Assembly: GCA_025331435.1 (NCBI GenBank)
Contig: JAIWNI010000058.1
Span: 123,979 to 187,978, forward strand
Source of the DNA: Choanephora cucurbitarum
Lineage: Eukaryota > Mucoromycota > Mucoromycetes > Mucorales > Choanephoraceae
Length of the DNA stretch: 64,000 nucleotides
Direction: 5' to 3'
Positions 1 to 12,480 of the stretch are shown piece after piece. Every line of letters begins with the position of its first letter. The first letter of the stretch is position 1. The notes beneath the pieces are model-generated. The model saw only the letters and a program-made list of their open reading frames with translations, did no database searches and had not been told where the DNA came from. A program made the position numbers and the translations under genes.

Positions 1-900
1 AGTCCATGGAGCATCTGGTGTAAAATCACATATTCCATATCCACCTGATATTCTTTAATGGCTGCATTGTTTGGGTCATCGGCAAACCAGAATCCACCTC
101 GAGTTGGAATGCCTGTTCCATTCCAGTTATCACTGTTTGTCTCATTGACAGCATTCATATGGATATCATGGTTGATGTCAACAATCACGTCATAACTGAC
201 CCAATTATTACTGCCTGCATAGGCTGAAAGTTGTCTAGCAAGTGCTTGAGGGTATACAAAATTGGCATCGGCTCCATCTACTGACTTTAATGAAAACTTA
301 TAGAATGGTTCAGTGAATGCTACTGGATCGATTTGTTCTGATCTATTACCTGTGAACTAGGTGTGCCCCACCCAAAGGTCCCATTGGAACATTGATTTGA
401 ACAAAAACTATAATAGCTTGCTTGAAATCTATTATTTTATCTGTAAGATGTTTAATGCAGATAGATCATGATTCATCCAATTTTCTTTACACTATCTTTC
501 TCTTGAGATTGACCACTTCAGAAAAGTGTCTTGCGGCTGAGACAAATGAACTGTGTACTTTGGAGCAATGGTCTTTATCTACTTCACAATACAGGTTGAC
601 TTGGACAAGTGAAGTGACGTTGGTCACTCTAGGTTCAGTTGTAAATAGACTTTTGGAATTATAGATGTCTTGATTCATTGTCTGTGTTGAGTCATCATTG
701 TCACTTTCTGGATCTTCTGAAAGTGCCGTATTGAGTTCAATATCAGTCGTCAGTGGTATAGAATGACTAGAGGTGGTGGATGGATTTTGTTTCGAATCCT
801 CGGTCTCTTGATCGAGATCATGTTTGATGTCTTGTGCTTGTGTTAGATGACACACATAAATAGATAGGAATAAGATAATACATAGTGAATTATAATACAT
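1..900 (-). CDS. Secreted metalloprotease-like protein, 3' end cut by window edge, apparent frame break
   Basis: The protein starts at 900 with a clear signal peptide (hydrophobic core CIILFLSIYVC, then TQAQ). An acidic Ser/Thr-rich linker follows. Exon 1 is 491-900 and exon 2 begins near 428 after a 62-base intron. The fit across that junction gives a continuous stretch reading SYYSFCSNQCSNGTFGWGTP. Farther on, a conserved part reads NFVYPQALARQL and then YDVIVDINHDIHMNA, typical of fungal secreted proteins usually called 'sequence orphan' that carry an HExxH-like zinc motif. Two oddities: the reading frame must shift near 331-345 to join the two conserved parts, and the expected HExxH reads HQMLH, so the catalytic Glu is Gln. 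The gene may be a pseudogene, or the frame break may be an assembly error. The 3' end lies outside the window. Confidence 0.55.
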
Positions 901-1573
901 AAAGAGAGAGAGAGGGGTGTAATAAGTAAGTAAGAAAAAAAAAAGAGAGAGAGGGAGTAAGATTAGGCGGGAAGGTTGTTTTTACCCGAAGCAGCTGAGT
1001 TTTGAGCAGTAATGTAACATACTATGTGAGTTTACTATCATAATAGCCTTTAAACTATCATTTGCTGTATTTCAGAGTGATTTAATCAAATCCTTTGTCC
1101 TTTTTGATATCTCTTACAGTCTATTAAACGGGATTCATTTGCATCCACAGACTCTTTGATCAACCCCCTCTTTTCTAAAATGATGTTCTGTATACACAAG
1201 CTATAGTTATTTTAATTTATATTAAACATACTATCTAAAAGAAATACTAGCCTAACATGCAAATGCAGTGCAAATCATTCATTCCTTGAAAGTTTACAGG
1301 ATCCGAGATGATATTGAAATTAAGAAGAAGAATCACCCTATCAAGGTCGTTTTATTAAGATAAGCCTTTCTGATAAAATAACATAAAAGGAGCAAAGGAA
1401 AAATCAGTTCAACCTCCTTTGACCAGATCAATCGAATGCATGTATTTAAGAAAGAAAGGATGATATAGTAGAACTCTCTTTAGACTGAGTATAGGATATC
1501 AATGCATCTTTCATAGCATAAAATTATTGAGATTGGAAAGCGCGTCTCTATTTTTTTTTCTTTTTTTTTAATT
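901..1573. other. Intergenic region between divergent genes
   Basis: No open frame of interest. The left end (about 900-960) is a purine-rich GA tract next to the start of the minus-strand secreted gene. The right end, just before the TAF7 start, is a poly-T tract. Both look like fungal core-promoter pyrimidine tracts read on their own strands. Nothing else is recognised. Confidence 0.5.
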
Positions 1574-3001
1574 ATGGAACCCTCTAAAGATACACCCACA
1601 CCAAAAATAAAAGTCAGAAGACCAAGACAACCCAAGTCTGAGACGAGTCATCGCAAAGACAAGACAATCAAGATCAAACTAACAGCAAAAGGAGGAAACC
1701 ACTATGATCCTGACGATCGCCTTGTAGGTTCAGACGAAGAAGATCCCGAAGCAGCTATTGAAGAACAACTTGTCTTCCGAGTGCCCGAAGGAGATATGTG
1801 CAATAAACTCCATGAATATGTAAAGAAACGAGAAATACCCCAAGATATAGCATTGCACTTTCGAGGTACGTTTAAGGAGAACTTGAAGATAAAGGCTGAT
1901 TGCTTGGGACAGACAATAGAAAAGGGTATTTTGTGTTTGAGGGGAAACAGTATGATGCACAGATTGTGGATTTACCGACTATCATTGAATCACAAAAGAC
2001 ATATGATAGTAAACAGTTCTATAAGGTGGCAGATATCTCTCAGGTAAAGTCATGAGAGAATGGAAATCAAATTAAAAAGGGCTTTGAATGGACTTGTTTG
2101 TCTAGATGTTGTTAGTTGATCCTGCTTCTGGCTCTGAACCTTTTATACCGAATGGCAATGCCAGGCTGGATACTGACCCAAACAGTTTTCCTCATGGTCT
2201 GACACCACCATTAAAACATGTTCGACAACGAAGATTCAGAAAGAAACTATCTAAACGAGTAAAAAAAAAAGATCTTTTTTTGGGGAGGGTTCATTTAGCT
2301 TATTATTCAATTTTAGGCTATTGAGGAAGTAGAACGAGAGGTAGAGAGATTGTTGGAAATCGATGCAACTGCTGAAGATGTTCAATATGGTACATGTTTT
2401 AGTCATTTGTCAATTCTTTCATGCTTACAATCCCCCCCTTCTTTATAGAGGTGGTTGATAATAGAGAATTTGAAAATGAACAAGAATCCGATGCAGGCAC
2501 ACAAGATATTGATATAGATGATAGTGAGGATGAGATTGAGAGTGATGATGAAGATTTGGCTGCTGCTATTGATCGAGAAATGGATGATGACGATGATGAC
2601 GATGATGATAAAGAAGACGATGATGAAGATGAAGACGATGATGAATCAGAGGAAGATGAAGATGAAGATGACGAAGGAGAAGCACAAACTAGTGAAATTG
2701 GTACATTGCTACCTTGTCATAACTAAGAGGAAATCTAACATTCTTTCTATAGAACAAAAACGTCAAGAAATTGCTGAAATCAAGCAGGCCATTCAAAGAA
2801 AGACGCGGGATTTATCTACTGCACCTAATGCCATGCTTAAGGTAAACCAAAACAAAGAGATGTGTTTTGCCTTGTTTGCTTATGTATGCATTGTTTTGTT
2901 CCTAGGCTCGTTTCGAGACCGATATTAACAATTTGAAGAAATCGCTGACATTGAAAGAAGCTCATTTGGCAGAACTGAATGAAAAAGAAAAAGAGAAATA
3001 A
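1574..3001 (+). CDS. TAF7: Transcription initiation factor TFIID subunit 7 (TAF7)
   Basis: Seven exons can be joined in frame: 1574-1865, 1913-2043, 2106-2258, 2317-2389, 2449-2700, 2753-2841, 2906-3001. The N-terminal half is the TAFII55 domain. It reads EEQLVFRVPEG, then after intron 1 DNRKGYFVFEGKQYDAQIVD and LPTIIESQKTYDSKQFYKVA, the classic TAF7 core. It continues with DISQMLLVD and a conserved GLTPPLKHVRQRRFRKK stretch. A long Asp/Glu-rich tract in exon 5 is encoded by GAT/GAA repeats. The C-terminus is helical and charged, likely coiled coil, ending KEKEK. TAF7 is a nuclear TFIID subunit that contacts TAF1. Neighbours are unrelated. The intron joins restore conserved residues exactly, so the model is strong. 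Confidence 0.9.
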
Positions 3002-3221
3002 ACTTTTTGATTAAACTCTATAAGAACTCTCTTGAATGTGATTTGTCTCGTTCTTTTCTAATAGGATCTACTTGAGATAGTATTCAGCTACAAGCTAAGT
3101 GTGTGCAAAACAAAAGTACACTTTTAAGTGTTACGCAAGTCCATGGAAAGGGTGACACAGGTAAACCGCAGTCCCTCAGGAGCAGTCCCAGCTTGACTGC
3201 TAATTGAACGATGAAAAAAAT

Positions 3222-3229
3222 TATAAAAA
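3222..3229 (+). promoter_or_regulatory. TATA box of the U4 snRNA gene
   Basis: TATAAAAA lies about 40 bases before the inferred 5' end of the U4 snRNA. The position suits a pol II core promoter. Assignment rests on spacing and on the absence of any other nearby gene start on this strand. Confidence 0.45.
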
Positions 3230-3261
3230 GGCGCTTTCCAGGTGCAATTTTTTGGTTCTTT

Positions 3262-3403
3262 ATTCTTGTGCTCGGGCAAATCCACGAAAGTGAGGTTCAT
3301 ACTGATTCTGGATTATTGCTGGTTGAAAACTACAACCAATACCCGTCTACAGTGCTTTTCGGAGCGCGGTAGCAATTTTTTGAAGGTTCGCAAGAGCCTT
3401 ACA
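3262..3403 (+). ncRNA. U4: U4 spliceosomal snRNA
   Basis: The segment has no open frame but carries the U4 signature in order. The 5' part pairs with U6 (stem II region CTTGTGCTCGGGCAAAT). A kink-turn stem-loop follows with GTGAGG. The stem I region TTGCTGGTTGAAAAC is conserved from yeast to human. Next come CCAATACCCG, a 3' stem-loop region, an Sm site AATTTTTTG and a terminal hairpin AAGGTTC-GCAA-GAGCCTT. U4 holds U6 inactive in the U4/U6.U5 tri-snRNP until Brr2 unwinds the duplex. The 5' end was chosen by alignment with the known U4 start; the 3' end is placed after the terminal hairpin. Length about 142 nt, normal for U4. Confidence 0.85.
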
Positions 3404-3684
3404 ACTTATTAAATAAAATGAAAATGAAAAAAGTGATCAAATAGTCAAGTGTAATAAAAAAATTTTTCTATTATTTAGGGGAATGTGTATCACTTTCCTC
3501 TCTTTCTATCCAATTAGACTACTTTGACGCGTAAGATAACCTTTGCTTAAGTTTGTTGCTTTTACAACCAATGATAAACAAAAAGAGAGAAAACCCTCTT
3601 TTGTTTCTGTTTGGCATCGTCTTTTCTATAATACTATTCAAATAAATAAAGAAATGCTCTTGAAAAAAACTACAATTAATTTAT

Positions 3685-6600
3685 TCATTTGTCAAAAAAA
3701 TCTTGGGTATCTGCTTTTGACTCTTCTGTCATTATACGAACACGCTCTATGTTTTCCTCTGTCATATTCGATTCTTTGATACGCTTCAGCCATTTACGAT
3801 CAATGTTCATACATTTGTATGCAGAAACAGAGAGTGTCTCTGCAAATCCGTTTGATTTCGATTTGGCTGCAACAGCATCAGCCTTTATACGTCTTAAAGC
3901 ATCGTACGCCACGATATAACTATATTTTGCATACTTGTTCATGGCCACACTTGCAATATACGCATAACTAGCTTTGATGTTCTGCAGAAACTTGCTATTG
4001 TTGGCCTGTACGTCGAACAAGATGATGCTTGATTTGAACAAATCAGGTGATGGTGTATTTAAGAATTCTTTTGCTAAATACTCTTCTAGCTCAAAATGTG
4101 TATTGAACTTGCTGGATATGTCATCTATCAGCTTATTGTTCATGTAACGATTTGGATTACTGAGACCATCCATATAACGCTGACGTTGCATATCGAACTC
4201 TGCCACCTGAGAATTGTATTCATCTCGAAGCCTTTTGATATTGGTCGATATCAGCTCTAGATCAGCTTTGAGATTTTCATCTTTGAGCTGATTGGCTGTC
4301 TCCCAAGCCTTTGTCCAAGGTGCAATCAGATCTGGGTCTTTGAAGGGCACATCAGCATCACAGAACATACTGCGGGAGTATCTGGTGAAGGCAGCTGTTT
4401 CTTTCATGAGTGTGTCATACAAGTGATCCATTGTTGTCACACAAGGTGCTCCTTGGAGTGTATAGACATCATTTGCATCTCTGTAACTCTTGAGGCCAGG
4501 ACCGCGCTGTTTGTTCTTCTTGTCCATGAACCAAGGAGGATGTGGCAGGATAGAGTAGAGTGCTCTATCGCGTATCTTGGCAGTAGGTTTAAGTCGAAGA
4601 CCTTGTTTGGGTGCATCTACCAATCTGGCACACATATGGCCCAGATAGGATACATCTGGATTGTCCATAGAAGTGCGTTCTGCCAACACAGTTCTCCAGT
4701 TCTCATAGATACCTAATGTTCCGTCAGGTATAGGCACAGACAAAAAGTTCTTTTGGATAACAAGCTCGACATTTTCATTGGCGCCAACTTCTTGTCCTAC
4801 AGTCACCTTGTCTTTTTCGAACGCATCATTTACACGAGGACTCTCTTTTTCTACAGGTGTCGAATTGAATGGTTGAACAATACGGTCATCCCAACAAACA
4901 AATACCTAGAAATGAATGAAATCAATAGAAAGCTCCCAAAAAAAAAGGTAAGACAAATTACAATATCACCATCATAATCACCACCACTAAGCTGACTGGC
5001 CAAAGACGATTCACCTTTTACCGAAAAGACAACGATATCTGTGTACATTCTTAGTGCAGTACAATCAACTGCCTTCACTTTCTGTACATCACTTTTTAAA
5101 GCACACGGATTACGAGTGACAATGACATCACCCAAGATTTGTCCTACACGGATACCTGTCTTTTCATCTTTTCGTCTACTGGATAGCTGCAGAAAGATCT
5201 CTCCGGGCTCCAAAGTGCCTGTGGGATCAGGGACACATGTGACAGTACAGGATTGTGGCACTTCAATCTTGTATTTGATTGTAATAGCCTGCATGATCTG
5301 ACGAAACACCATCGTGACACGAGTTGCCACATACGCATTGGACAAGTCAAAACCCGAGTCAATCAGACGAACGATCGATTCATGAAGACTGGCAGGACAA
5401 CCAGAATATTTGTTGAACTTGGCAAATTGGTTCATCTTACTGCTGGGTTGATTGAGAGGGTGCATGATTTCATTTCTTTCCATGAATGTTTCGTAGGTTG
5501 CTGATGCTGTATTCTCAATCAATGGTCGATCTTCATAATGTGTGTCTTCGGCTGAATCCATAGTGAAGAAGCCGCTGTCGTTTTCATCGTCGTCATCATT
5601 GACACCCAAATCAGCCATTGCTAGGTCACGCCATAATCCCTTTTCAGTGTTTTCCTCAGCCTCCCAACGCTGTGACATCAAATTGCCTGCTCTTACAACC
5701 CAATCACGCAAAATCTTCAGACTGTGGTTCTCGGTCACGATCGTTGCCAGTCGATGAATATACTCTTTTAAGATCTCTACAAATACGGATGTAGGTACAC
5801 CACCAGCAGAGAGACATTGAATGAATTGAGTGTTCAAACTAGATGGATAGACCAAAATTGAGTTTTTGACAAGATCGAAGGTGTAATGATGAGGATCCAA
5901 AGAAAAATCCTCTTGAGGAAGACCTGTGACAAACTTGTTTTGGCTCTTTCTGATCTTGATGTACGAGCCAGTTGTGAAGTCCATATCAGGCGCAATGATC
6001 CAAATACCCTTTGCACCAGCGATACGTCCTTGAACAGCACATGGAAGTTCATCTGTAGCCTGACAGCCCATGATTTTTTTCATAGCAGAACAGGAGATGA
6101 TACCACAACCGTCTGTCATGCATGCTGAATCGTCATTTGGATTGTTTAAGGCGTATATATCGTCAATGTATTCAATTTCTTCAGGCTTGAATGCCAAGGT
6201 AGGAATACTGCTACTGTAACCAAGAGACATACGACTGGCATATTTACTCATAGACATAGACCAATTCTCAGTCATGGGCATATGCCAATCAATAACCTGC
6301 TGGACAGAGATAGGATGTAGACCTTCTCCTTCAGTGGCAAACAAAATGATGGTTTCGTCCTTCACAAACAAGAATCGAAATGTGCGTTGCATGAACAAGA
6401 ATGGTCTGAGAAAGTAAGATTCGTGTCTCTGAATCATGGAAGGCAAAGTGTTTTTGGCTAGCTTGAGTTCCAAGAATCTGTCATGACCAAACTTCCTGAA
6501 GAATCTGTTGGACGATTCTACCTTGGGAGCACGCAATCTGACGACAGGTTCAGTAAGTGAAGTCTTGAAATCCAAGACACCACTGTAATGGATCATTCTG

Positions 6601-7582
6601 TTTCTGATACGAGTTGAACTACTGTTGGGTGATTCTTTATTGGTGCTTGACATCTCTTCCAATTTACTAAGCTGTTGAAGATGAGCCCATACTGTATCAG
6701 GACATCGATCCATATAGGTATAGGCAAGACCATTCAACTTCAATCCAAGACGTGTTACTTGATTCCATTTGACCATTGTTTCGTAAAGGCGAGAAGGTTC
6801 TTTGTTGCCTACACTTATAAAAGACTGAAATGCATCAAAAGGGACATCACTCCAGTTGATGTTGAAGGATTGTACAAAACGCGCAATCTCATACAAGATG
6901 ATCCAAGGTACTTTGTGAAACAATTTATGCGAACAAGCAGGACATGAAATAACGTTGTGCGTTTTGATATTTGCTGTGTTCTCAGAAAAGAACTTCAAGG
7001 GCGATGTGCTTGGAACTGGCGTTGGGAGTGGTGTTAGAGTAGGAGTCGGTGTTGGAGTAGGGATATCTAATGTCGGTTTGATCTTTTTTGCTGCTGGCTC
7101 TGTCTGTTTAGGTGGTGGGGAAGCAGGGCGAGCGCGCTTCTTTTGGCTGCTTAAATCTGCAATTTGGCTTAACAAGCCTTCATCCAAATCATCCTCAAAG
7201 TCACAAGAGTCACCAGTAGCTAAAGGGTCACAAAGAAAAAAAAAATTTAAAGTTATAAATGCATATCTGGTAACAAGTATATAGATAGACGCGACTCTAA
7301 GGTATGTAATAAAGAAACGCTTGACTTACCAATCAGTTCTATTTCTCTATCAATACTAGAAATAAGAGTCGCAATACTTTTTGTTTTGCCCTTGTCTTGA
7401 ATAAAAGATTTGACTACCTGACTAAGTTTCTTTTCGTCTAAATGAAAGAGGCCTTTCATCTTTTCTACTTCTAATGGTAGTGACAACTTGTCAGCAGACA
7501 AGAGTGATATCCGGTCTGTCAATTTAAGGTTATGATAGATTTGCTTGGCATATCGTTCAAGTGTAGGGTGAATTGTTGACAT
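3685..7582 (-). CDS. Cellular RNA-dependent RNA polymerase (QDE-1/RdRP family, RNAi)
   Basis: Three exons join in frame: 7582-7330, 7219-4962 and 4905-3685, giving about 1243 residues. The start is MSTIHPTLERY at 7582; the open frame upstream has only a hydrophobic leader that does not look coding. Residues about 85-160 are low-complexity and rich in Pro/Thr. The catalytic double-psi beta-barrel motif DbDGD appears as LSGGDYDGD near residue 832, just before intron 2, and the exons join as DYDGDIVFVCWDDRIVQPF. These enzymes copy single-stranded RNA into dsRNA for Dicer in quelling and post-transcriptional silencing; Mucorales have several paralogues. Which paralogue this is cannot be told here. 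All three Asp of the motif are present, so activity is plausible. Confidence 0.92.
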
Positions 7583-7852
7583 GAGAAGATTGCCGTGCCT
7601 TTGATTTTCTTGTTTGATAGGTAAACAAGTAAAGAAAGAGAGAAAGAAAAAAAGAAAAGGATGATAATATAAAGTTACTTGCAAACTTGTTGAAAAAAAA
7701 AGGGAACTAGGCCAGTCAGAAAAAAACCCAACTTTGAAGTCTCGTCCAATAGGAAATTATTATTTTCTGTGTTTATGAACGACACAATAAACTTTTATCC
7801 TAAATCGCGTTCCATTAAGGAGAGGAATATTTAAACAAGCCAGCTTTTTTCA

Positions 7853-7886
<34 letters not shown>

Positions 7887-9216
7887 TTTTTCTTAATTCT
7901 TATTTTGCTTTGAATTATCGCGTCAATGCAAGCGAGTTAAGGTTTTGAAGGCAAAGAGGGAAAAAACAAAAGGATTACAGAGTAGTACAACTAGAGTTGT
8001 GATCCGATTGTTTCTAAGCTTGAAACACACAAAAGGTTGACAGGTTTATAAGAAGATATCATGTGAGAAATTGATATTGAAGACTTATATAATCAAATTA
8101 TATATCACTACACATGTTAATTGGTAATATTTCTTTTTTTTTTATTGTTGTTATTCACGGAGTTATGCACAGGGAGGCTAAAAGGGTAAAAGAGTAGCTT
8201 CTGCAATTTAGCCCTATGATGACCTTAAAGTATGGAAATGAATTCATAAATCCTTAATTCTAATGGCATATACATACAGACTGCATTAGAGCTTGTATGT
8301 CTATAAAAAGCTGGATATTAGCTTTTAGGGCATGAAAGTAAAAGATATATTTGTGCTTATTTATAAAGCCTCACTCAACATCAGATTTAATCCCTTTTTC
8401 TTTTCATTTTAGGAGTGTCGAAATGCAACCTTATCGGAATAGCAAAATAGTTTGGTTTATGAGCATTACTTTGAAGAAAAGGAAATGAAAGGAGGAATAA
8501 GCAATTGTCATTTTTTTTTAGGTTAGTAATGCCTGTAAGATCGTTTCTATTTGCTAGCTTATTTTTTTAATATATGCACGCATGTATCAATATTTACATT
8601 TTAAAAAGAAAACAACAAAAGAGATCAATAAGCCAAGGTCTTGGACTTCTTTCTTCGGCTTCTCAATCAACCCTGATTCTAAATAAGGACTTGAGTACTG
8701 CACAATAAAGAGACCTATGCAGCCTTTTTTGTTGCTTTTTGTCTTCTTTTTTTTTTAGAGTAGATCCCTAACATTTGAATTGGTAATCAAATCCTTTTAC
8801 TTTGAAAGAATTCAAAGTTAAGCTATTTCTAGGATTATATAACAAGCAGATCAATTCATAGAGTCAATTTTGTGCAACCAGCCGAAGAAGTTAAATTAAG
8901 CAGTCTTCAAGTCATAGTGGCGGTTAAATGAAAGTCTTTGCCTATTGTTGCACAATTAGAAAACACCTCTCAGGTCGGTGTTGTGTCATCTGGAAATCAT
9001 TGAAGAGCCGACGGGCTTTTACCTGAAAGGAAATGCTGTAAAAAGCAAAATGACAACATCAAAAAAAGAAAGAGAAAACCAGTGTATAAATATGGTAATA
9101 CAAATAAAAACAATCTCTTTTTTGTTGTCGAAAGCTATAAAGTAGTTTTGCCTTGCAAGACAGAGTTTCCCTCTCTCTCCCTTTCTTCTTTTCTTTCATC
9201 ATTCATATCTTTTAAA
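7583..9216. other. Long intergenic region between divergent RdRP and LIM genes
   Basis: About 1.6 kb without a convincing gene. It contains a (CT)n microsatellite near 7853-7882, several poly-T runs, and a C/T-rich tract around 9165-9195 just before the LIM gene start. No tRNA, snRNA or conserved protein segment was recognised. Confidence 0.5.
7853..7882. repeat. (CT)n microsatellite
   Basis: A run of about fifteen CT dinucleotides lies in the promoter region upstream of the RdRP gene. Pyrimidine tracts like this are common in fungal promoters. Confidence 0.7.
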
Positions 9217-11259
9217 ATGGGCTTTTGCATCTACTGTAATCAAAATGTATATAGCAACACAACGTGTCCAAAGTGTTACAGGACAATCAGTAAACAGCCT
9301 GCTTCTGCAGAAGGAAACAAAGCTCCTTTTCCATCGCAAAAGATTTTAAGTCAGGCAATGTCTGATAAATGGCAGGATACGTAAGTATGCTTTTTAGTTT
9401 TTATGAAAGAGTATCAATCATTGATATACAATTATAGCTATGGAAAGAAAGCCATCTTCAACAGTGGTCTTGGTTCTCCTACATCTTCAACTAGCACACC
9501 TAATCTAACAAGACCGCAACGTAAAATGCCTCAGTTCAATCGCCCTGAATCACCTCAACAAGCCCGTTCACCCCAGCAAGCTCGCTCACCGAAAGCGATC
9601 GATAAATCACAGTTAAGCAGCAATACCAAATGCTGTGCTCATTGTCAACAACCCCAAAACTCTTGGGCTGATTTAACCATGTATAACTCGCTTCATTATT
9701 GTAAGACATGTTTAGAACAAAAACTCGCTTGGTAAAGAATCATAATGCTTTTTTTTTTCGAAAAAGAATGTTATTGACTTTCTTTTTTTTTAAACCAGTC
9801 CCGGATGTCATCAACCAGTCAACCGTACAGATGCTCAAGCTTACTTTAGAGATCAAGTATGGCATGCATCTTGCTTTCAATGCAATTATTGTAAGAATCC
9901 TTTAAAAACAATGTTAGCCACTGTGGACAGTGAAGGAAAGCCATGTTGTCGCTCTTGTCAATTGACAGAAGTGAGCCGCTTACAACAAATGCCTTCCCCT
10001 GGGAGTCCCAGTGTGTCTACTCCCTTATTGCCTTCACTTACTTCTTCACGATCAACCACGGTGACTTCTTCGAGTAAGCCAGGGGAGAACCCTTATTTCC
10101 AACTGAAACGATCCAGAAGGACTTCCATGTTCAGTTCTCCTTCTGAAGAAGAATCAAAACGACATACACTGGATGCTATCACACAGCGTATTGCTGCTGC
10201 TCAAGCAGAAAGCCAACCTTCCTCTCCTGTCAAGGAGACAAAAGAAAAGACAACTCGCCGAAAGAAAGTCTTGAAGAAGCCATGTCATGAATGTGGTCAA
10301 CGTGTCACTAAAAAGGAATATCGTGGTCTCAAGATCCCTACAGGCGAAGTGCTTTGTTTCCATAGCCACTGTTTACACTGTGCTAAATGTAACCAATCAT
10401 TCAATAGCCTAGACTTTTGCACAGATGGCAAAAGCTTTTATCATGTTGAGGTAAGCTGTCTTTCTTTTATGTAGAGTTCTTTTCATGCTAATTTGAGTAT
10501 GGATGTAGTGTGCCGGAGCCCATACTGCGGTTGTACCACCTAGACAAAGCACACCCTTAAGTGAAGATGAAGCGTTTCCTCGAACACCTTCGCCACAAAA
10601 TGCCCATTTCGATGTCTTGCCAACTGAGTCACCGACTTCTTTTATGGAACAGGACCACACAAAAGAAACCAAAACAACAGTTCTATGTAGCACCTGTCAA
10701 GAACCTGTGACAGATACTTGCCTGGAACTTGCCAATAACTTTTATCATACTAAAGTAAAGTTGTCAATACTAGAAGCAGTGACAATGAACTAACCCTTTA
10801 TTACAGTGTCTTTTATGTGCTGGTTGCAACAAGACAGTACCTACTGATCGAAAACTTTCCAAGATACAAGGCAAGCTCTATTGTGATCATTGTTCTACTA
10901 CAAAAAAGAGAGCAAGTGCTCCTGGCCTCAAAATCGTAACACAACAAAAGACAGGCGAAACAATGCCTAAGCGACACTCAATCACAACTCCTTCTGATAT
11001 CTTTAAATCAAGGACCAAGGGACTTCCTCGTCTTGGTGGTGTGCGTACATGTGCTCGATGTAATGAAAGCATGCCATTCTCTGATACACAGCCTGGACCT
11101 AACGCAAGTCGATGGCATAAGAAATGCTTGAGGTGTTCAGGTTGCAACAAGCAAATGGATTCAGATGCTCATATGACTGTGAATGAAGAGACAGGTCTCT
11201 GCCTTGTGCATTGTCGAGAATGTCTTGATGAAACACCCAAGCCAAAATTTGTTAGGTAG
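9217..11259 (+). CDS. Multi-LIM-domain protein
   Basis: Five exons join in frame: 9217-9380, 9438-9731, about 9799-10450, 10509-10754, 10807-11259, giving about 602 residues. The start MGFCIYCNQNVYSNTTCPKC already contains a small zinc knuckle. An S/P-rich linker follows with a repeated SPQQAR motif. Four LIM-type double zinc fingers can then be seen. LIM1 begins CCAHCQQPQNSWADL and continues across intron 2 as CPGCHQPVNR. LIM2 begins PCHECGQRVTKKEY. LIM3 begins LCSTCQEPVTDTC. LIM4 begins TCARCNESMPF. Cys/His spacing is intact in each. Ser-rich linkers separate LIM1 and LIM2, and LIM2 and LIM3. LIM proteins act as protein-binding scaffolds, in fungi often at the cortex or with Rho signalling (Pxl1/Lrg1-like), but no catalytic or RhoGAP domain is present. 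The exact orthologue is not clear. Confidence 0.85.
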
Positions 11260-11841
11260 CTTATTAAATCAGACACCTTTCTCAAATAAAATTTAATATG
11301 AATCAACAATAAATCATTGGAATTCAGTCGTGTATAAATCATGCAAATGCAGATCAAAGTTGACTTAGCTCTGTTGACAAATGCTTTTAAATAAGTCAAT
11401 TCGAAACTAAAGAAGTCCCTTTCTGCATGAACAAGCTACTGTAAGCCTGTACTCGAATTTCTAAATTTGTGACTGTCTTAATGTGTTCATCACTTGGAAT
11501 TATTTGTTTGTTGGGCAACTGAATTGATTCAATAGATGCCATATTCGGAAATGGTTATATCCTCCTCTTTTCCCCTTCACTTAAAGCATTTGGTACGATC
11601 CAGTTCAAACACAAAGAAGAGCCAAAAGAAGAGAGAAAGAAAGAAAGGAAACGATGGACAGACAGATGGATATAAAGCGAGAGAGAGAGAGAGGATATAT
11701 AGATGGATGGATGGATGAACAGCATAATTGCCATTGGATACATTCTCTTTCTTTCCCTCTTTTTTTGGACCCTTTTTCTCACATTATCAAATTCAGAGTT
11801 GATTTACCCTATTTACTTGAATAGGGCGTAAATAATATCAA
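11260..11841. other. Intergenic region before the uL6 gene
   Basis: No gene is seen. The stretch contains GA-rich and GATG-repeat low-complexity sequence near 11620-11720, then a pyrimidine-rich tract (about 11745-11775) directly upstream of the ribosomal protein start, as expected for a highly expressed fungal gene. A 5' UTR intron cannot be excluded. Confidence 0.4.
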
Positions 11842-12402
11842 ATGAAGGATATCTACAAGTCTGACGAACTCGCCATCCCCGAAGGTGTCAAGGTTTCCAT
11901 CAAGTCCCGTAACGTCACTGTTGAAGGTCCCCGTGGTACTCTCACCAAGAACCTCCGTCACTTGAACATTGAAATCACCGTCAAGGGTGACAAGATCAAC
12001 TTCGTTGTTCACCACGGTCTCCGTAAGCACGTTGCCTGTATCCGTACCGTCCGCTCTTTGATCAACAACATGATCACTGGTGTCACCAAGGGTTTCGAAT
12101 ACAAGATGCGTTACGTTTACGCTCACTTCCCCATCAACGTTATCATCAACGATGCCGGAGATGCTGTTGAGATCCGTAACTTCTTGGGTCAAAAGGTCGT
12201 CTTCCACGTCAAGATGCGTGAAGGTGTCACTGTTGTCTCCTCCAAGGCCCAAAAGGATGAACTTATCTTGACTGGTAACTCTCTTGAAGCCGTCTCTCAA
12301 TCTGCTGCTGATATCCAACAATCTTGTCTCGTCAAGAACAAGGATATCCGTAAGTTCTTGGATGGTATCTACGTCTCTGAACGTAACGTCTTGGAAGCTT
12401 AA
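11842..12402 (+). CDS. RPL9: 60S ribosomal protein uL6 (L9)
   Basis: A single open frame of 186 residues matches eukaryotic uL6 in length and sequence along its whole extent. It begins with [20 protein letters not shown] and has the conserved core [12 protein letters not shown] and [20 protein letters not shown]. The second uL6 repeat follows with [12 protein letters not shown] and IRNFLGQK, and the C-terminal region ends [16 protein letters not shown]. The protein sits in the large subunit near the sarcin-ricin loop. Codon use is strongly biased to C-ending codons (ATC, GTC, AAG), unlike the neighbours, as expected for a ribosomal protein gene. The antisense frame over it is a by-product. 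Confidence 0.97.
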   Translation: MKDIYKSDELAIPEGVKVSIKSRNVTVEGPRGTLTKNLRHLNIEITVKGDKINFVVHHGLRKHVACIRTVRSLINNMITGVTKGFEYKMRYVYAHFPINVIINDAGDAVEIRNFLGQKVVFHVKMREGVTVVSSKAQKDELILTGNSLEAVSQSAADIQQSCLVKNKDIRKFLDGIYVSERNVLEA

Positions 12403-12480
12403 ATTCCCTCCCTCATTTTCTCAAAGAATTAAAAAAATAATTTTTTTATACTATGTGTTGCTGTATACAGTTTAATAAGA

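Noticed and set aside
2518..2928. Met-rich +1 frame over the TAF7 acidic tract
   Set aside because: It is the shifted reading of GAT/GAA repeats and crosses real introns.
3120..3220. Another small RNA gene just upstream of U4
   Set aside because: Some hairpin-like GC content, but no box elements, pol III boxes or known snRNA motifs; more likely the U4 promoter.
11809..12321. 170-residue open frame antisense to the uL6 gene
   Set aside because: It mirrors a gene with strongly biased codons, is rich in Asp/Val/Thr repeats, and has no recognisable motif; a shadow frame.
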